Shown: positions 31,782 through 39,735, numbered from the stretch's first letter. The stretch is DNA of 64,000 bases from AWTP1-13 sp963770295 (GCA_963770295.1 CAVYPA010000009.1:124001-188000), one strand, 5' to 3'. Notes: a model not told the origin generated them from the letters alone. Made by a program: numbers and translations.

Positions 31782-31785
31782 CGGG

Positions 31786-31974
31786 CTAACTCACGCTTTC
31801 CTGGCGACCGAGCCTGGCTGCCGGAACCGGGTGCTGGGCCTTGGTGCCGCCCTGGGTGTCTTTTTGCAGGTCCGGCCGGCAGGCCAGACCTAGGAGCCTG
31901 GCCCGGATCCTGGCCCGGATCCTGGCCCGCATCCAGGCCCGCATCCTGGCCCCGGGCTGGCGCTCGCGGCTCAT
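31786..31974 (-). CDS. Possible Arg-rich small ORF between yajC and secD
   Basis: A 62-codon frame starts in an ATGA overlap with the yajC stop and ends five bases before the secD ATG, so it fills the gap exactly. The product is arginine-rich (MRARIRARIRARL) because of the 12-bp tandem repeat and has no family resemblance. The tight fit hints at translation, perhaps as a coupling device, but composition argues for a repeat-derived chance ORF. Confidence 0.25.
   Translation of the reverse strand: MSRERQPGARMRAWMRARIRARIRARLLGLACRPDLQKDTQGGTKAQHPVPAARLGRQESVS
31897..31956. repeat. 12-bp tandem repeat, five copies, between yajC and secD
   Basis: Five units of the type CCTGGCCCGSAT lie in the yajC-secD spacer. 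Copies one and two are identical, and the rest differ by one to three bases. Confidence 0.85.
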
Positions 31975-32300
31975 GCGGTCTCCTTTGCCGGCTCGCCCTT
32001 GACGCGAACCTCCGTGACGGTGGCCCTGATCACCCGCACGCGGGTGTTCTCGGCGATCTCGACCTCGATCTCGGCATCATCGCGCACTTTCGTCACCTTG
32101 CCGATGATACCACCGGACGTGACCACCGTATCGCCACGCCGCACGTTGGCCACCATCTCCCGGTGCGCCTTGGCGCGCTGCTGCTGCGGCCGCAGCAGCA
32201 GCAGGTAGAAGATGACGAACATCAGCAAAATCGGTACGAGCTGAATGATAAAGTCGCTGCCGCCCCCAAGTGACTGGGCATAAGCCGGTGAGATGAGCAT
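31971..32300 (-). CDS. yajC: Preprotein translocase subunit YajC
   Basis: The 109-residue protein has one transmembrane helix (about residues 18-38, LVPILLMFVIFYLLLLRP). The conserved cytoplasmic domain follows, with the QQQRAKAH turn, GDTVVTSGGIIGKV and a small beta domain. It is an accessory part of the SecDF-YajC complex. It is the first gene of the minus-strand Sec operon, and a good promoter lies about 110 bases upstream at 32406-32433. Confidence 0.95.
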   Translation of the reverse strand: MLISPAYAQSLGGGSDFIIQLVPILLMFVIFYLLLLRPQQQRAKAHREMVANVRRGDTVVTSGGIIGKVTKVRDDAEIEVEIAENTRVRVIRATVTEVRVKGEPAKETA

Positions 32301-32405
32301 TCGGGTCGCTTCCTCGACAACGGGGCGGGGATCGGGGCCAAAGTCCCGGGACGGCTTGCGCTCGGCCTTGGCCTCGGCTCGGGCCCCGGTTCAATTTTGG
32401 CCCGG

Positions 32406-32433
32406 AATATAGTGGTCTCACCCCTGTTTGCAA
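32406..32433 (-). promoter_or_regulatory. Sigma-70 promoter of the yajC-secDF operon
   Basis: On the minus strand TTGCAA and TATATT are separated by 16 bases, close to the consensus, in an AT-rich island. The -10 lies about 105 bases upstream of yajC. Confidence 0.55.
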
Positions 32434-32528
32434 CCAATCTCGGGGGGAGGCGATGACGAACCGCCCGCGCTGCATTATAGAACGCCCGGCGCATGCCGCG
32501 CAGGTCCGCACAAGGAAAAAACGGGCGC

Positions 32529-33413
32529 ATGAGCGATAGGAAAAGCCTGATCGTCTACCTGGAGCGACTGGCCGCGGCCCTCGACCGTCTGGCGCCGCTC
32601 GCCCCCGCCAAAGCCGACTTCAGCCAGGCCGAGGCTTTCGTGTGGCAAACCTCCCCCGAAGCCTTCCTGCCGGTCGCCCGGGTCAACCGGCAGCCCCTCG
32701 CGCTGCTCAAGGGTATCGACCGGGCCGCCGAGCAGCTGCTCGACAATACCCGCCGCTTCGCCGCCGGCCTGCCCGCCAACAACGCGCTGCTGTGGGGGGC
32801 CCGCGGCATGGGCAAATCTTCGCTGGTGAAGGCGGCGCAGGCCGAGGTGCGGCGGAGCTTGAGCCTGGGCCGCGGTAAGGGCGGGCCGGATCTCAAGCTT
32901 GTCGAGATCCATCGCGAGGATATTGCCGCGCTGCCCCAGTGCCTGGCGCACCTGCGTGCCGCATCGGATCGCTTTATCGTGTTCTGCGACGACCTTTCCT
33001 TCGACAAGGACGACACCTCCTACAAGTCCTTGAAGGCCGTGCTGGAGGGTGGCATCGAGGGACGCCCGGACAACGTCGTGTTCTATGCCACCTCGAACCG
33101 GCGCCATCTGATGCCGCGCGACATGATGGAGAATGAAAGGTCGACGGCGATCAATCCCTCGGAAGCCGTCGAGGAGAAGGTGTCTCTGTCAGACCGCTTC
33201 GGCTTGTGGCTCGGGTTTCACAACGCAACCCAGGACGAATACCTCGCCATGGTTTACGGCTACGCGAGCCACCACAAACTGAAGGTGGCGGCCGACGACC
33301 TCAAGCGCGAAGCTCTCGAATGGTCGATCACGCGCGGGGCGCGCTCGGGCCGGGTCGCCTGGCAGTTCATCCAGGATCTCGCCGGCCGCCTCGGCCACAA
33401 GCTCAACGCCTAA
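32529..33413 (+). CDS. DUF815 family ATPase
   Basis: The 294-residue AAA-type ATPase has Walker A GARGMGKSS near residue 97, a Walker B-like FIVFCDDLSF near 156, the SNRRHL sensor-1-type segment and a C-terminal helical region (TRGARSGRVAWQF). DUF815 proteins are common in alpha- and betaproteobacteria and resemble DnaA/DnaC-type ATPases, but their target is unknown. The N-terminal 70 residues form a helical cap. It is divergent from yajC, an arrangement often seen in this class. Confidence 0.9.
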   Translation: MSDRKSLIVYLERLAAALDRLAPLAPAKADFSQAEAFVWQTSPEAFLPVARVNRQPLALLKGIDRAAEQLLDNTRRFAAGLPANNALLWGARGMGKSSLVKAAQAEVRRSLSLGRGKGGPDLKLVEIHREDIAALPQCLAHLRAASDRFIVFCDDLSFDKDDTSYKSLKAVLEGGIEGRPDNVVFYATSNRRHLMPRDMMENERSTAINPSEAVEEKVSLSDRFGLWLGFHNATQDEYLAMVYGYASHHKLKVAADDLKREALEWSITRGARSGRVAWQFIQDLAGRLGHKLNA

Positions 33414-33505
33414 TCCGGTGCGCTCTGGATGGCGCGGGCCCCGAGAGCAGCCCACGCCCGCCCCGGCGGCGGGGTGAGACGCTGGATTTGCTCGCGGCCG
33501 CCCCC

Positions 33506-33910
33506 TTAGCGGCCGTTGCGGGCCTCACGGGCGACGTCATCCATGCGCGCTTGCATGAATTGGGCGGTGTCGTCCGCCAACGACTTGCCGAGCTTGGTCA
33601 TCTGTTCGAACTCGGACTGATAGTCGGCGACCGCCGTCTGGAAGAACTCGCTGTAGACGCCGTACATGTCCTGCACCGTCTTGCAGCCGGCCAGGTTCTG
33701 CGGCATCGCCAGCTCTTCTTTTAAACGGCGATTGAGGAAGCTCACCCAATTGCGGTTGATCGCCGCCAGATTGTCGTAGACCTTGCCGTTCATCTGGGCC
33801 ATCGCCGTCAGCGCGGGCCGCTGCATCTCCATCAAGGCTTCGAAGCCGAGCGGCATCGGCATCGGCATTAATCCATTTTCCGCTCGCCCACTGTTGGTCC
33901 TGTCAGCCAT
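33506..33910 (-). CDS. Phasin family protein
   Basis: The 134-residue protein is mostly amphipathic helix, with EALMEMQRPALTAMAQMNGK, then WVSFLNRRLKEE and QTAVADYQSEFEQMTKL. This is the Phasin_2 pattern of proteins that coat polyhydroxyalkanoate granules. A Met/Pro run (LMPMPMPL) near the N-terminus is unusual. No PHA synthase lies nearby, so granule association is a family inference. The ATG at 33910 is the only start before the helical part. Confidence 0.82.
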   Translation of the reverse strand: MADRTNSGRAENGLMPMPMPLGFEALMEMQRPALTAMAQMNGKVYDNLAAINRNWVSFLNRRLKEELAMPQNLAGCKTVQDMYGVYSEFFQTAVADYQSEFEQMTKLGKSLADDTAQFMQARMDDVAREARNGR

Positions 33911-34015
33911 GCACGTTGTCCTCCGCTGCTTGGATGCCCTGCCCATGATTTTAGCTGCCCATTCGGGCGGCGCATCCAGGAATCAAATCAACTCTTCCGG
34001 AGAGAATCGAAATCC

Positions 34016-34024
34016 TGTGGATAA
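34016..34024 (-). promoter_or_regulatory. Perfect DnaA box
   Basis: The minus strand reads TTATCCACA, an exact match to the high-affinity DnaA box, in an AT-richer spacer between the phasin and PfkB genes. No cluster of further boxes is seen here. Confidence 0.4.
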
Positions 34025-34051
34025 GTCAGGTCGGAACCGCGGCGCCCGGCA

Positions 34052-34963
34052 TCAAGCGGCGTGGGTCGACAAAAAGGCTGCCAATTCGGCCCGGTTGGGC
34101 AGGCCCGAGCGTGAGCCGAGCCGCGTGCATTTCATGGCCGCCACCGCGCTCGCCAAGCGCGCGCTGTCGGCCGGCGGGCGGCCTTCGGCCAAAAACAGCG
34201 ACAGGGCACCGTGAAACGCATCCCCAGCGCCCGTCGTATCGGTGACGGTCACAGGGAAGGCCGAGATCCCATGCGTCTCGTTCTCATCGCGCCATAGATA
34301 ACCCTCGGGCCCAAGCGTCACCCCCGCATAGCCTGGTCCCAGCGCCCGGACGGTCGCAAGGCGCTCCGCATCGGTGCCGGACGGCACCAGCTCGCGCAGG
34401 GCCGGCGCGCTGAAGACGGCATAGTCGGTGAGCCGCAGAATACTCTCCAGGGCTTCGCGTGCCCCGAGATCCGCATCGAGCACGGTCGGGATGTTCTCCT
34501 GCTTGGCGCGCGCGAACACCGAGCGTAGCGCCTCGAGCCAGCGCAGGTCGCCTAACACCGCATCGGCCTCCCGCACGCGCTCGAGCGGCAGCCAACTCGT
34601 GCCCGATGGCATGCCGGCGTCGCGCTGGCCCACGATCAAACGCTCCCCGCCCCTGTCGACAACGATGGCCGACGTCGAGGTGCGAGCACCCTCGAAGGCT
34701 TGTAGATAGCGCACGTCGACGCGCTCGGCTTGCAAGCCGGCGCGCACGCTGGCGCCGACGGCATCATCCCCGGTCCGGCTCCACAGCTCGGCCCTGCCGC
34801 CCAGCCGGGCGATCGCCACCGCCGCGTTGGCGGCCATGCCGCCGCCCGCTTCGATGTGCTCCAGGGCTCGCACTTTGGTGGGCTCGGGCGGAAACGCCTC
34901 GATCCGATAGATACGGTCGAGCGCCGCGTGCCCCACACAGATAATCCGCTTGGCCGCTGCCAT
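34052..34963 (-). CDS. PfkB family carbohydrate kinase
   Basis: The 303-residue ribokinase-type enzyme starts IICVGHAALDRIYR, has the first PfkB signature around GGGMAANAAVAIARLGG (residues 37-55), and the ATP/anion-hole motif DTTGAGDAFHGAL near residue 248 with the catalytic aspartate. It phosphorylates a sugar or sugar-like substrate that cannot be named; ribokinase- and sulfofructose-kinase-like members share these motifs. The start at 34963 begins directly before the first strand; an upstream extension is low-complexity. It is divergent from the sigma-E gene. Confidence 0.88.
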   Translation of the reverse strand: MAAAKRIICVGHAALDRIYRIEAFPPEPTKVRALEHIEAGGGMAANAAVAIARLGGRAELWSRTGDDAVGASVRAGLQAERVDVRYLQAFEGARTSTSAIVVDRGGERLIVGQRDAGMPSGTSWLPLERVREADAVLGDLRWLEALRSVFARAKQENIPTVLDADLGAREALESILRLTDYAVFSAPALRELVPSGTDAERLATVRALGPGYAGVTLGPEGYLWRDENETHGISAFPVTVTDTTGAGDAFHGALSLFLAEGRPPADSARLASAVAAMKCTRLGSRSGLPNRAELAAFLSTHAA

Positions 34964-35083
34964 ACCTTCGCCCGGCGCCGCGAGGCGCGCGCGCGCGCGC
35001 GCCCCGAGACCCTTGGAAAATGCCACCTCAGAACACGATAATGCCCGCTATGGGCGAGGGGAAGGCCGCTGCGTCGGCGAGCC

Positions 35084-35113
35084 TGATCCAAACCGGGCCC
35101 CTGGCCGTATCCT
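35084..35113 (+). promoter_or_regulatory. Sigma-E-type promoter of rpoE-chrR
   Basis: TGATCC (35084-35089) is followed after 18 bases by TATCCT (35108-35113). The -35 matches the Rhodobacter sigma-E consensus TGATCC, and the spacing is right. The -10 is a weaker match to TAAGA. It lies about 25 bases upstream of the preferred ATG and would give autoregulation. Confidence 0.5.
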
Positions 35114-35138
35114 TTGGGCAACGGTGCAGGGATTGGCT

Positions 35139-35732
35139 ATGGTTGGCGATGGGGTGTCCTTGCGGGCCAGGCCCGGGCCCGGGGTTAGCTACAGCGCCAT
35201 GACAGAACTCTTGGCCCGGATTGCCCAGCGGACCGACCCCGCCGCTTTTCATGAGCTCTATCAGAGCTATGGACCCAGGGTAAAAGTCTATCTTATGCGG
35301 CGCGGCGTTGATGCCGCGACGGCGGAGGACCTCGCCCAGGAGACCCTCTTCACGGTCTGGCGCCGGGCGGCGCTGTTTTCCAGCGCAAAGGGCAGTGCCA
35401 GCACCTGGATTTTTACCATCGCCCGCAATCTATGGATCGATCGCTTGCGTAGGGAGGTGCCATGGCAGGAGCTCCCCGCGGCCCACGCCGCGGAGACCTC
35501 GCCGGAGCCTTTGCCCGATGCCGTCGTCGCCGAAAGCGAGTTGCAGTCGAGGGTGCGGGCGGCATTGGCCGCGTTGCCCGCCGAGCAGCAACGCGTGATC
35601 GAACTGGCCTACCTAGAAGGATTGTCGCACGGCGAAATCGCCGCTCGCCTGGGTCTGCCCCTTGGCACCGTCAAATCGCGCGTGCGCATCGCCTATCAAC
35701 GCATGCGGGCCGCGGTCGAGGATCTCAAATGA
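35139..35732 (+). CDS. rpoE: ECF sigma factor, RpoE of the ChrR group
   Basis: The 197-residue group 4 sigma factor has region 2 (HELYQSYGPRVKVYLMRRG, DLAQETLFTVW, TWIFTIARNLWIDRLR) and region 4 (LPAEQQRVIELAYLEG, HGEIAARLGLPLGTVKSRVR). The next gene overlaps by ATGA and encodes a ChrR-type zinc anti-sigma factor, so this is the singlet-oxygen-response type of sigma. The ATG at 35139 has AGGGA seven bases upstream and lies just after a matching promoter. ATG at 35199 would give a more typical N-terminus and is a real alternative. Confidence 0.92.
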   Translation: MVGDGVSLRARPGPGVSYSAMTELLARIAQRTDPAAFHELYQSYGPRVKVYLMRRGVDAATAEDLAQETLFTVWRRAALFSSAKGSASTWIFTIARNLWIDRLRREVPWQELPAAHAAETSPEPLPDAVVAESELQSRVRAALAALPAEQQRVIELAYLEGLSHGEIAARLGLPLGTVKSRVRIAYQRMRAAVEDLK

Positions 35733-36358
35733 CGATAACGCATCATCTCGGCACCGAAACCCTCGTGAGCTTCGCCGCAGGCACGCTGCCTAGCGCCTTG
35801 TCTGCCGTCGCGGCGGCCCACATCGCCATGTGTCGCCATTGTCGCGACGAACTCGTCTGGTGCGAGCGCATCGGTGCTGGCCTGCTCGAGGGCCTGCCGT
35901 CGATGCCGCTCAATGACGCCGAGCCCGCCGTGCCCGCGTTGCCGGAGATCGCGCCGCAAAACCTCGCGCGGCTCGGCGGCAATGCCTTCAATCCCATTCT
36001 ACGGCTTGCCCGTACCGATTTCGCCGACATTGCCTGGCGCCGCATCGGCATCGGGCTGTGGCACCGTCCACTGCCGCTGCAAGGTCAGGGCGCCTTGCAG
36101 CTGATCAAGGCAGCGCCGGGCGCCTCGGTCCCCGAGCATAGCCATGGCGGCGGCGAGCTAACCTTGATCTTGCGCGGCGCCATGAGCGATGCCACCGGGC
36201 GCTATGCGGCCGGCGATGTTGCCGACCTTGACGAGGACATCGAGCATACACCCGTCGCCGATGCGGGCGCGGGCTGTGTCTGCGCCATCGCCAACGAAGT
36301 GCCGACGCGCTTTCGTGGCCTGCTGGCGCGTCTGCTGCAGCCCTGGCACGGCCTCTAA
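35729..36358 (+). CDS. chrR: ChrR-type zinc anti-sigma factor with cupin domain
   Basis: The 209-residue protein has the anti-sigma domain with the complete zinc set His6, His31, Cys35 and Cys38. A C-terminal cupin domain carries His137, His139, Glu143 and His173. These equal the eight metal ligands of Rhodobacter sphaeroides ChrR, with a four-residue offset in the cupin. ChrR holds sigma-E inactive until singlet oxygen triggers its loss. The ATG overlaps the rpoE stop (ATGA), so production is coupled. Its stop overlaps the convergent kdsA stop by four bases. Confidence 0.94.
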   Translation: MTITHHLGTETLVSFAAGTLPSALSAVAAAHIAMCRHCRDELVWCERIGAGLLEGLPSMPLNDAEPAVPALPEIAPQNLARLGGNAFNPILRLARTDFADIAWRRIGIGLWHRPLPLQGQGALQLIKAAPGASVPEHSHGGGELTLILRGAMSDATGRYAAGDVADLDEDIEHTPVADAGAGCVCAIANEVPTRFRGLLARLLQPWHGL

Positions 36359-37206
36359 AGGCTGGGCAGGCGCTTCACCAGCGCATCGATCGCCATCAAA
36401 TCGCGCAGCAGCCCCTCAAAGGCTTTGAGGGGAACCATGTTGGCCCCGTCGGAGGGCGCCCGATCCGGATCCTGGTGGGTTTCGATGAACAGTCCGGCGA
36501 TGCCGACGGCCACCGCCGCCCGCGCCAGGGTCGGCACGAAACGGCGTTCCCCGCCCGAGGCCGTCCCCTGCCCACCCGGCTGCTGCACGGCATGCGTGGC
36601 ATCGAAGATGACCGGGCAGCCGATCTCACGCAGGATCGGCAGCGCGCGCATGTCGACCACCAGCGTGTTGTAGCCGAAGGAGGCACCCCGTTCCGTCACC
36701 AACACGTTGGCGTTGCCGCTGCCGGTCACCTTCGCTACGACGTTGCGCATGTCCCAGGGCGCCAGGAACTGACCCTTCTTGACCTTGATCGGTCGGCCGG
36801 TCAGGGCCGCCGCCACCAGCAGATCGGTCTGTCGGCACAGGAAGGCCGGGATCTGCAGGACGTCGACCACCTGCGCGACCTCAGCGCATTGGCTGGCGTC
36901 GTGCACGTCGGTGACGACGGGCACATTGAGGGAGGCGCGGATTTCGGCAAACACGGCCAGCGCGCCGTCGAGACCGAGGCCGCGTTTGGCCCCGAGGCTC
37001 GTGCGGTTGGCCTTGTCGAAGGAGGTCTTGTAAACGAGGCCAATACCGAGCCGGCTCGCGATCTCCTTCAGGGCGGAAGCCATCTCCAAGGCATGCGCGC
37101 GGCTCTCCATCTGGCAGGGCCCGGCGAACAGGGCAATCGGCCGGTCGTTGGCGAAGGACACGCTGCCGACGCTGACCGCGGCATTAGGTTTGACGGCCTC
37201 TTGCAT
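36355..37206 (-). CDS. kdsA: 3-deoxy-8-phosphooctulonate synthase
   Basis: The 283-residue enzyme condenses phosphoenolpyruvate with arabinose 5-phosphate to KDO-8-phosphate, the precursor of the inner core of LPS. Recognised motifs are ALFAGPCQMESR, the YKTSFDKANRTS substrate loop, TDVHDASQ, KKGQFLAPWDM and GASFGYNTLVVDMR. The tail contains ETHQDPDRAPSDGANM, the family end. Asn in the FDKANR region suggests the metal-independent class, but this is not certain. The ATG at 37206 matches the family start; longer in-frame extensions run into the cupin remnant. It converges with chrR. Confidence 0.94.
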   Translation of the reverse strand: MQEAVKPNAAVSVGSVSFANDRPIALFAGPCQMESRAHALEMASALKEIASRLGIGLVYKTSFDKANRTSLGAKRGLGLDGALAVFAEIRASLNVPVVTDVHDASQCAEVAQVVDVLQIPAFLCRQTDLLVAAALTGRPIKVKKGQFLAPWDMRNVVAKVTGSGNANVLVTERGASFGYNTLVVDMRALPILREIGCPVIFDATHAVQQPGGQGTASGGERRFVPTLARAAVAVGIAGLFIETHQDPDRAPSDGANMVPLKAFEGLLRDLMAIDALVKRLPSL

Positions 37207-37310
37207 GGCCCGTGCTATAGCACGCGCGCCAAGCGGTGGCAGCAGCGCATTGATGGCGTCCTCGCCCCTCAGTTGGCGGGAGAGGCCAGCGGTTTTCCCT
37301 TTTCCACCCG

Positions 37311-37610
37311 TTAGACGGCGATCACCTTGGCGCCGCCGGGCCCCGCCTTGGCATCGTGCGGGGTACCGGCGAGGATCATCCACCGACTGCCCCTGAACCA
37401 TGCGGGCGAGTTCGCCCTCGACCAGGGTACCCTGCTCGGTGCCGGGAGGGATGTGCTTGCCTCCGCCGCCGGAAGCTCCGCCAAACCCAGCACGACCTCA
37501 TAAGTGCTGCCGGGCACGTCGCTCCTTTGCAGGACGGTGCGCTTGATCGTCGCCTGCTGTGCCTGGGCGGCCCCGACCAGGGCCAGCCCTAGCAACCCAG
37601 CAGCAGCCAC
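37311..37610 (-). pseudogene. Scrambled exported cupin-domain gene
   Basis: The frame has a signal-like start (AAAGLLGLALVGAAQAQQ), IKRTVLQRSDVPGS and, at the end, AGTPHDAKAGPGG, all typical of small exported cupins. The cupin core between them is read in another frame: about 70 bases (37390-37465) encode GGGKHIPPGTEQGTLVEGE, the expected metal-site motif, only after a shift. Two compensating indels leave the ORF open but would replace the core. The start is a GTG with a poorly placed ribosome-binding site. Decay or sequencing errors are both possible. Confidence 0.65.
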
Positions 37611-37690
37611 GTTCGCGTGAGCCGGTGTTGCCTCCCCTTTTGTTCTCGCTATCCGCAGCGCACGCGCTCTGGGGAGCGCCGACGTCTCGG

Positions 37691-37930
37691 CTAGGGCGTC
37701 TCGCCGCCGAGACGGCCCTCACGCCGCATCTGCTCCCACCACTCGGTGGAGCCGATGCGCATCTTGTCCGCCAACAGCTCGCGATAGCGCTCCGGGTGCG
37801 GCGCCGCGGCGGCCGGGGCACTCGCGGCATGCTTGTGCGCCTTGCGCTTCTTGTCATCGGTGGCGCCGGCCTCGGCGATGACGGCAAAGGACATGAGCAC
37901 AGACAAAACCCATAAGATGGCGAGCCGCAT
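37691..37930 (-). CDS. Small exported protein
   Basis: The 79-residue product has a signal peptide (LAILWVLSVLMSFAVIAEA), a basic and alanine-rich linker, and a compact C-terminal motif ERYRELLADKMRIGSTEWWEQMRREGR. The WWEQM ending looks like a conserved small-protein motif, but I cannot name a family. The ATG at 37930 has GAGAGGA-type sequence upstream. Its promoter region contains the 14-bp GATATC-containing tandem repeat, which is unusual. Confidence 0.7.
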   Translation of the reverse strand: MRLAILWVLSVLMSFAVIAEAGATDDKKRKAHKHAASAPAAAAPHPERYRELLADKMRIGSTEWWEQMRREGRLGGETP

Positions 37931-37950
37931 CGGTCTTGGTCCTCTCGGGT

Positions 37951-38018
37951 ATGATATCCTCGGTACGATATCCTCGGTACGATATCCTCGGTAAAGTATC
38001 CTCGGGCGCATCCTCGGG
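37951..38018. repeat. 14-bp GATATC tandem repeat array
   Basis: Three near-perfect 14-bp units (AYGATATCCTCGGT) and two degenerate ones lie 20-90 bases upstream of the small exported protein gene. Each full unit contains the palindrome GATATC. Confidence 0.85.
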
Positions 38019-38048
38019 CACTGCGCCTGGCGCAGGTCGGCGCATACG

Positions 38049-38072
38049 GGGCAAATGACTGGGCAAATGACT
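38049..38072. repeat. 12-bp direct repeat GGGCAAATGACT, two copies
   Basis: Two identical adjacent units are followed 20-30 bases later by two partial copies (GGGGCAGAT and GAGGCAGATGACT). They lie in the same spacer as the 14-bp array. Confidence 0.75.
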
Positions 38073-38150
38073 GGGGCAGATCTTGGCCCGAGGCAGATGA
38101 CTAAAGCACGACTCCCTCATCGCGCGCGCAGCAATCGGTAACCCCGCCTT

Positions 38151-38285
38151 TCAAAAATACGCGATGAGGCGGCCGCATGCGGCGGTTGCAAACCAGATCG
38201 TCAACGACAGCACGGCACACAACCGGGCCGCGGTCGGCAACGGCTCGAAGGCTTGGGCCTGGTCGAGCGCTTCGCCCGGAGACAT
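38151..38285 (-). CDS. Possible small single-span membrane protein
   Basis: A 44-codon frame encodes MSPGEALDQAQAFEPLPTA, then one hydrophobic helix (ARLCAVLSLTIWFATAACG) and RLIAYF. The layout, a charged N-terminus followed by one transmembrane span, is that of many real small membrane proteins. No strong ribosome-binding site is visible, and there is no family match I can name. Confidence 0.4.
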   Translation of the reverse strand: MSPGEALDQAQAFEPLPTAARLCAVLSLTIWFATAACGRLIAYF

Positions 38286-38332
38286 GGGTGGCGATGGGCG
38301 GCGCCGCAACGCCGGCCGGGCAAGCCGGCCGC

Positions 38333-38767
38333 TCAAGCGCGGGGACCGTTGCGAACCGGCTTGGCGCCCTTGCCGGCCGTCGTCACGTAGCGCGGCAAGT
38401 GATCGGCCACATCGAACCAGGCGAGCTGCTCACCGATGAAGGCGTGGCCGGTCGGCGGCCACTGCGCCGGATCCTCGAGCGTGCCGTGCAAGAGGTGGAT
38501 TTCATCGGGCCAATGCGCACCCGTGTAGGCCATCGGCGTGCCGCAGGCGCGACAAAAATAGCGCTGCACGCCGACCGAGGAGGCGTAGGCGGCGGGCTCG
38601 CCCGCGAGATAGCGGAACTGCTCGAGCCAAACGCCGACATAGGTCGCAAGCGGCGAGGACACGGCACGCCGACAGCTTGCACAATGGCAATGCATCACCC
38701 ACTTCGGCGGACCCTCGAACGCATAGACGATGGCACGGCACTGACAACGGCCCCTGGTGGTGCTCAA
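38333..38767 (-). CDS. GFA/CENP-V domain protein
   Basis: The 144-residue protein has the zinc pattern GRCQCRAI, then HCHCASCRRA and YFCRACGTP of the glutathione-dependent formaldehyde-activating (GFA) family. GFA members bind zinc and may act on glutathione adducts, though most are uncharacterised. No ATG fits, so the TTG at 38767 is proposed because GAGGG lies nine bases upstream and homologues start a few residues before GRCQC. It is divergent from the DUF72 gene. Confidence 0.85.
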   Translation of the reverse strand: MSTTRGRCQCRAIVYAFEGPPKWVMHCHCASCRRAVSSPLATYVGVWLEQFRYLAGEPAAYASSVGVQRYFCRACGTPMAYTGAHWPDEIHLLHGTLEDPAQWPPTGHAFIGEQLAWFDVADHLPRYVTTAGKGAKPVRNGPRA

Positions 38768-38909
38768 CAGCGTGAACCCTCGATGGCTGGTAGCGTGACC
38801 TCGTGACGTGATGGCACGGCACGATTCTAGCGGCCGCGCCCCCCTTGCGCCAGCAGCGACTTTTGCACAGCATGCGCCGAGGCACGTGGCCAGCGTTGAG
38901 GAACCGAGC

Positions 38910-39735
38910 ATGCCGAGGGCAGGCAACGTCAGGGTCGGTATTGGCGGCTGGACCTTTGAGCCCTGGCGCGGCGCCTTCTATCCCAAGGGTCTGGCGCACG
39001 CCAAGGAACTCGCCTATGCGAGCTCCAAGCTGACGACCATCGAAATCAATGGCACCTTCTACCGCACGCAAACGCCGGCAACCTTTGCCAAATGGCGCCA
39101 GCAAGTGCCCGACGGGTTCGTGTTCGCGATCAAGGGCCCGCGCTATGTGGTGCAGAAGCGTGTGCTGGCCGAGGCCGGCGAGTTCGCTTGAATTTTTTTT
39201 CAAGTCCGGCGTCAGTGAATTGGGCGACCGGTTAGGGCCGATCCTGTGGCAGTTTGCTCCGACCAAAAAGTTCGATGCCGCCGACTTTCAAGCCTTCCTT
39301 GCACTGCTGCCGGCCAAGCGCGACGGGCTCCACCTGCGCCACGTGGTGGAGGTGCGCCACCCGTCGTTTGCGACGCCGCAATTCATCTCGTTATTGCGCC
39401 AGTACAAGACGCCGGTGGTGTTTGCCGAGCACGACACCTACCCCGCCATCGCCGATCTCGCCGGCGACTTTGTTTATGCCCGCCTGCAAAAAGGCAGCGA
39501 TGCGATCGCGACCGGCTATCCGCCCAAGGAGCTCGATGCCTGGGCCAAGCGCGCCCAAACCTGGGCCGCCGGCGGCGCGCCGGCGGACCTACCGGCGATC
39601 GATGCAAAGTCGGCCAAAAAGGCCGCGCGCGACGTCTTCCTCTACGTCATCCACGAAGGCAAGGTCCGCGCCCCCGCGGCCGCCATGGCGCTGCTCGAAC
39701 GGCTGGGCGGTCGCGGCGGCGGCTCCGACGCCTAG
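38910..39735 (+). CDS. DUF72 family protein, interrupted by a frameshift
   Basis: The first frame (38910 to about 39184) reads VRVGIGGWTFEPWRG, IEINGTFYRTQTPATF and FVFAIKGPRYV, the DUF72 N-terminal half of a TIM-barrel-like protein. After a premature TGA at 39189, the rest follows in another frame: GDRLGPILWQFAPT, VEVRHPSF, VFAEHDTY and FVYARLQ, to 39735. Removing one T from GAGTTCGCTTG restores a protein of about 274 residues, with ESLEFFFKSG at the joint. DUF72 proteins have no known function. The break may be a sequence error. Confidence 0.82.

Noticed and set aside
34985..35002. Alternating GC tract (Z-DNA-like) upstream of the PfkB gene
   Set aside because: Short GC alternation is expected by composition in this DNA and has no supporting context.
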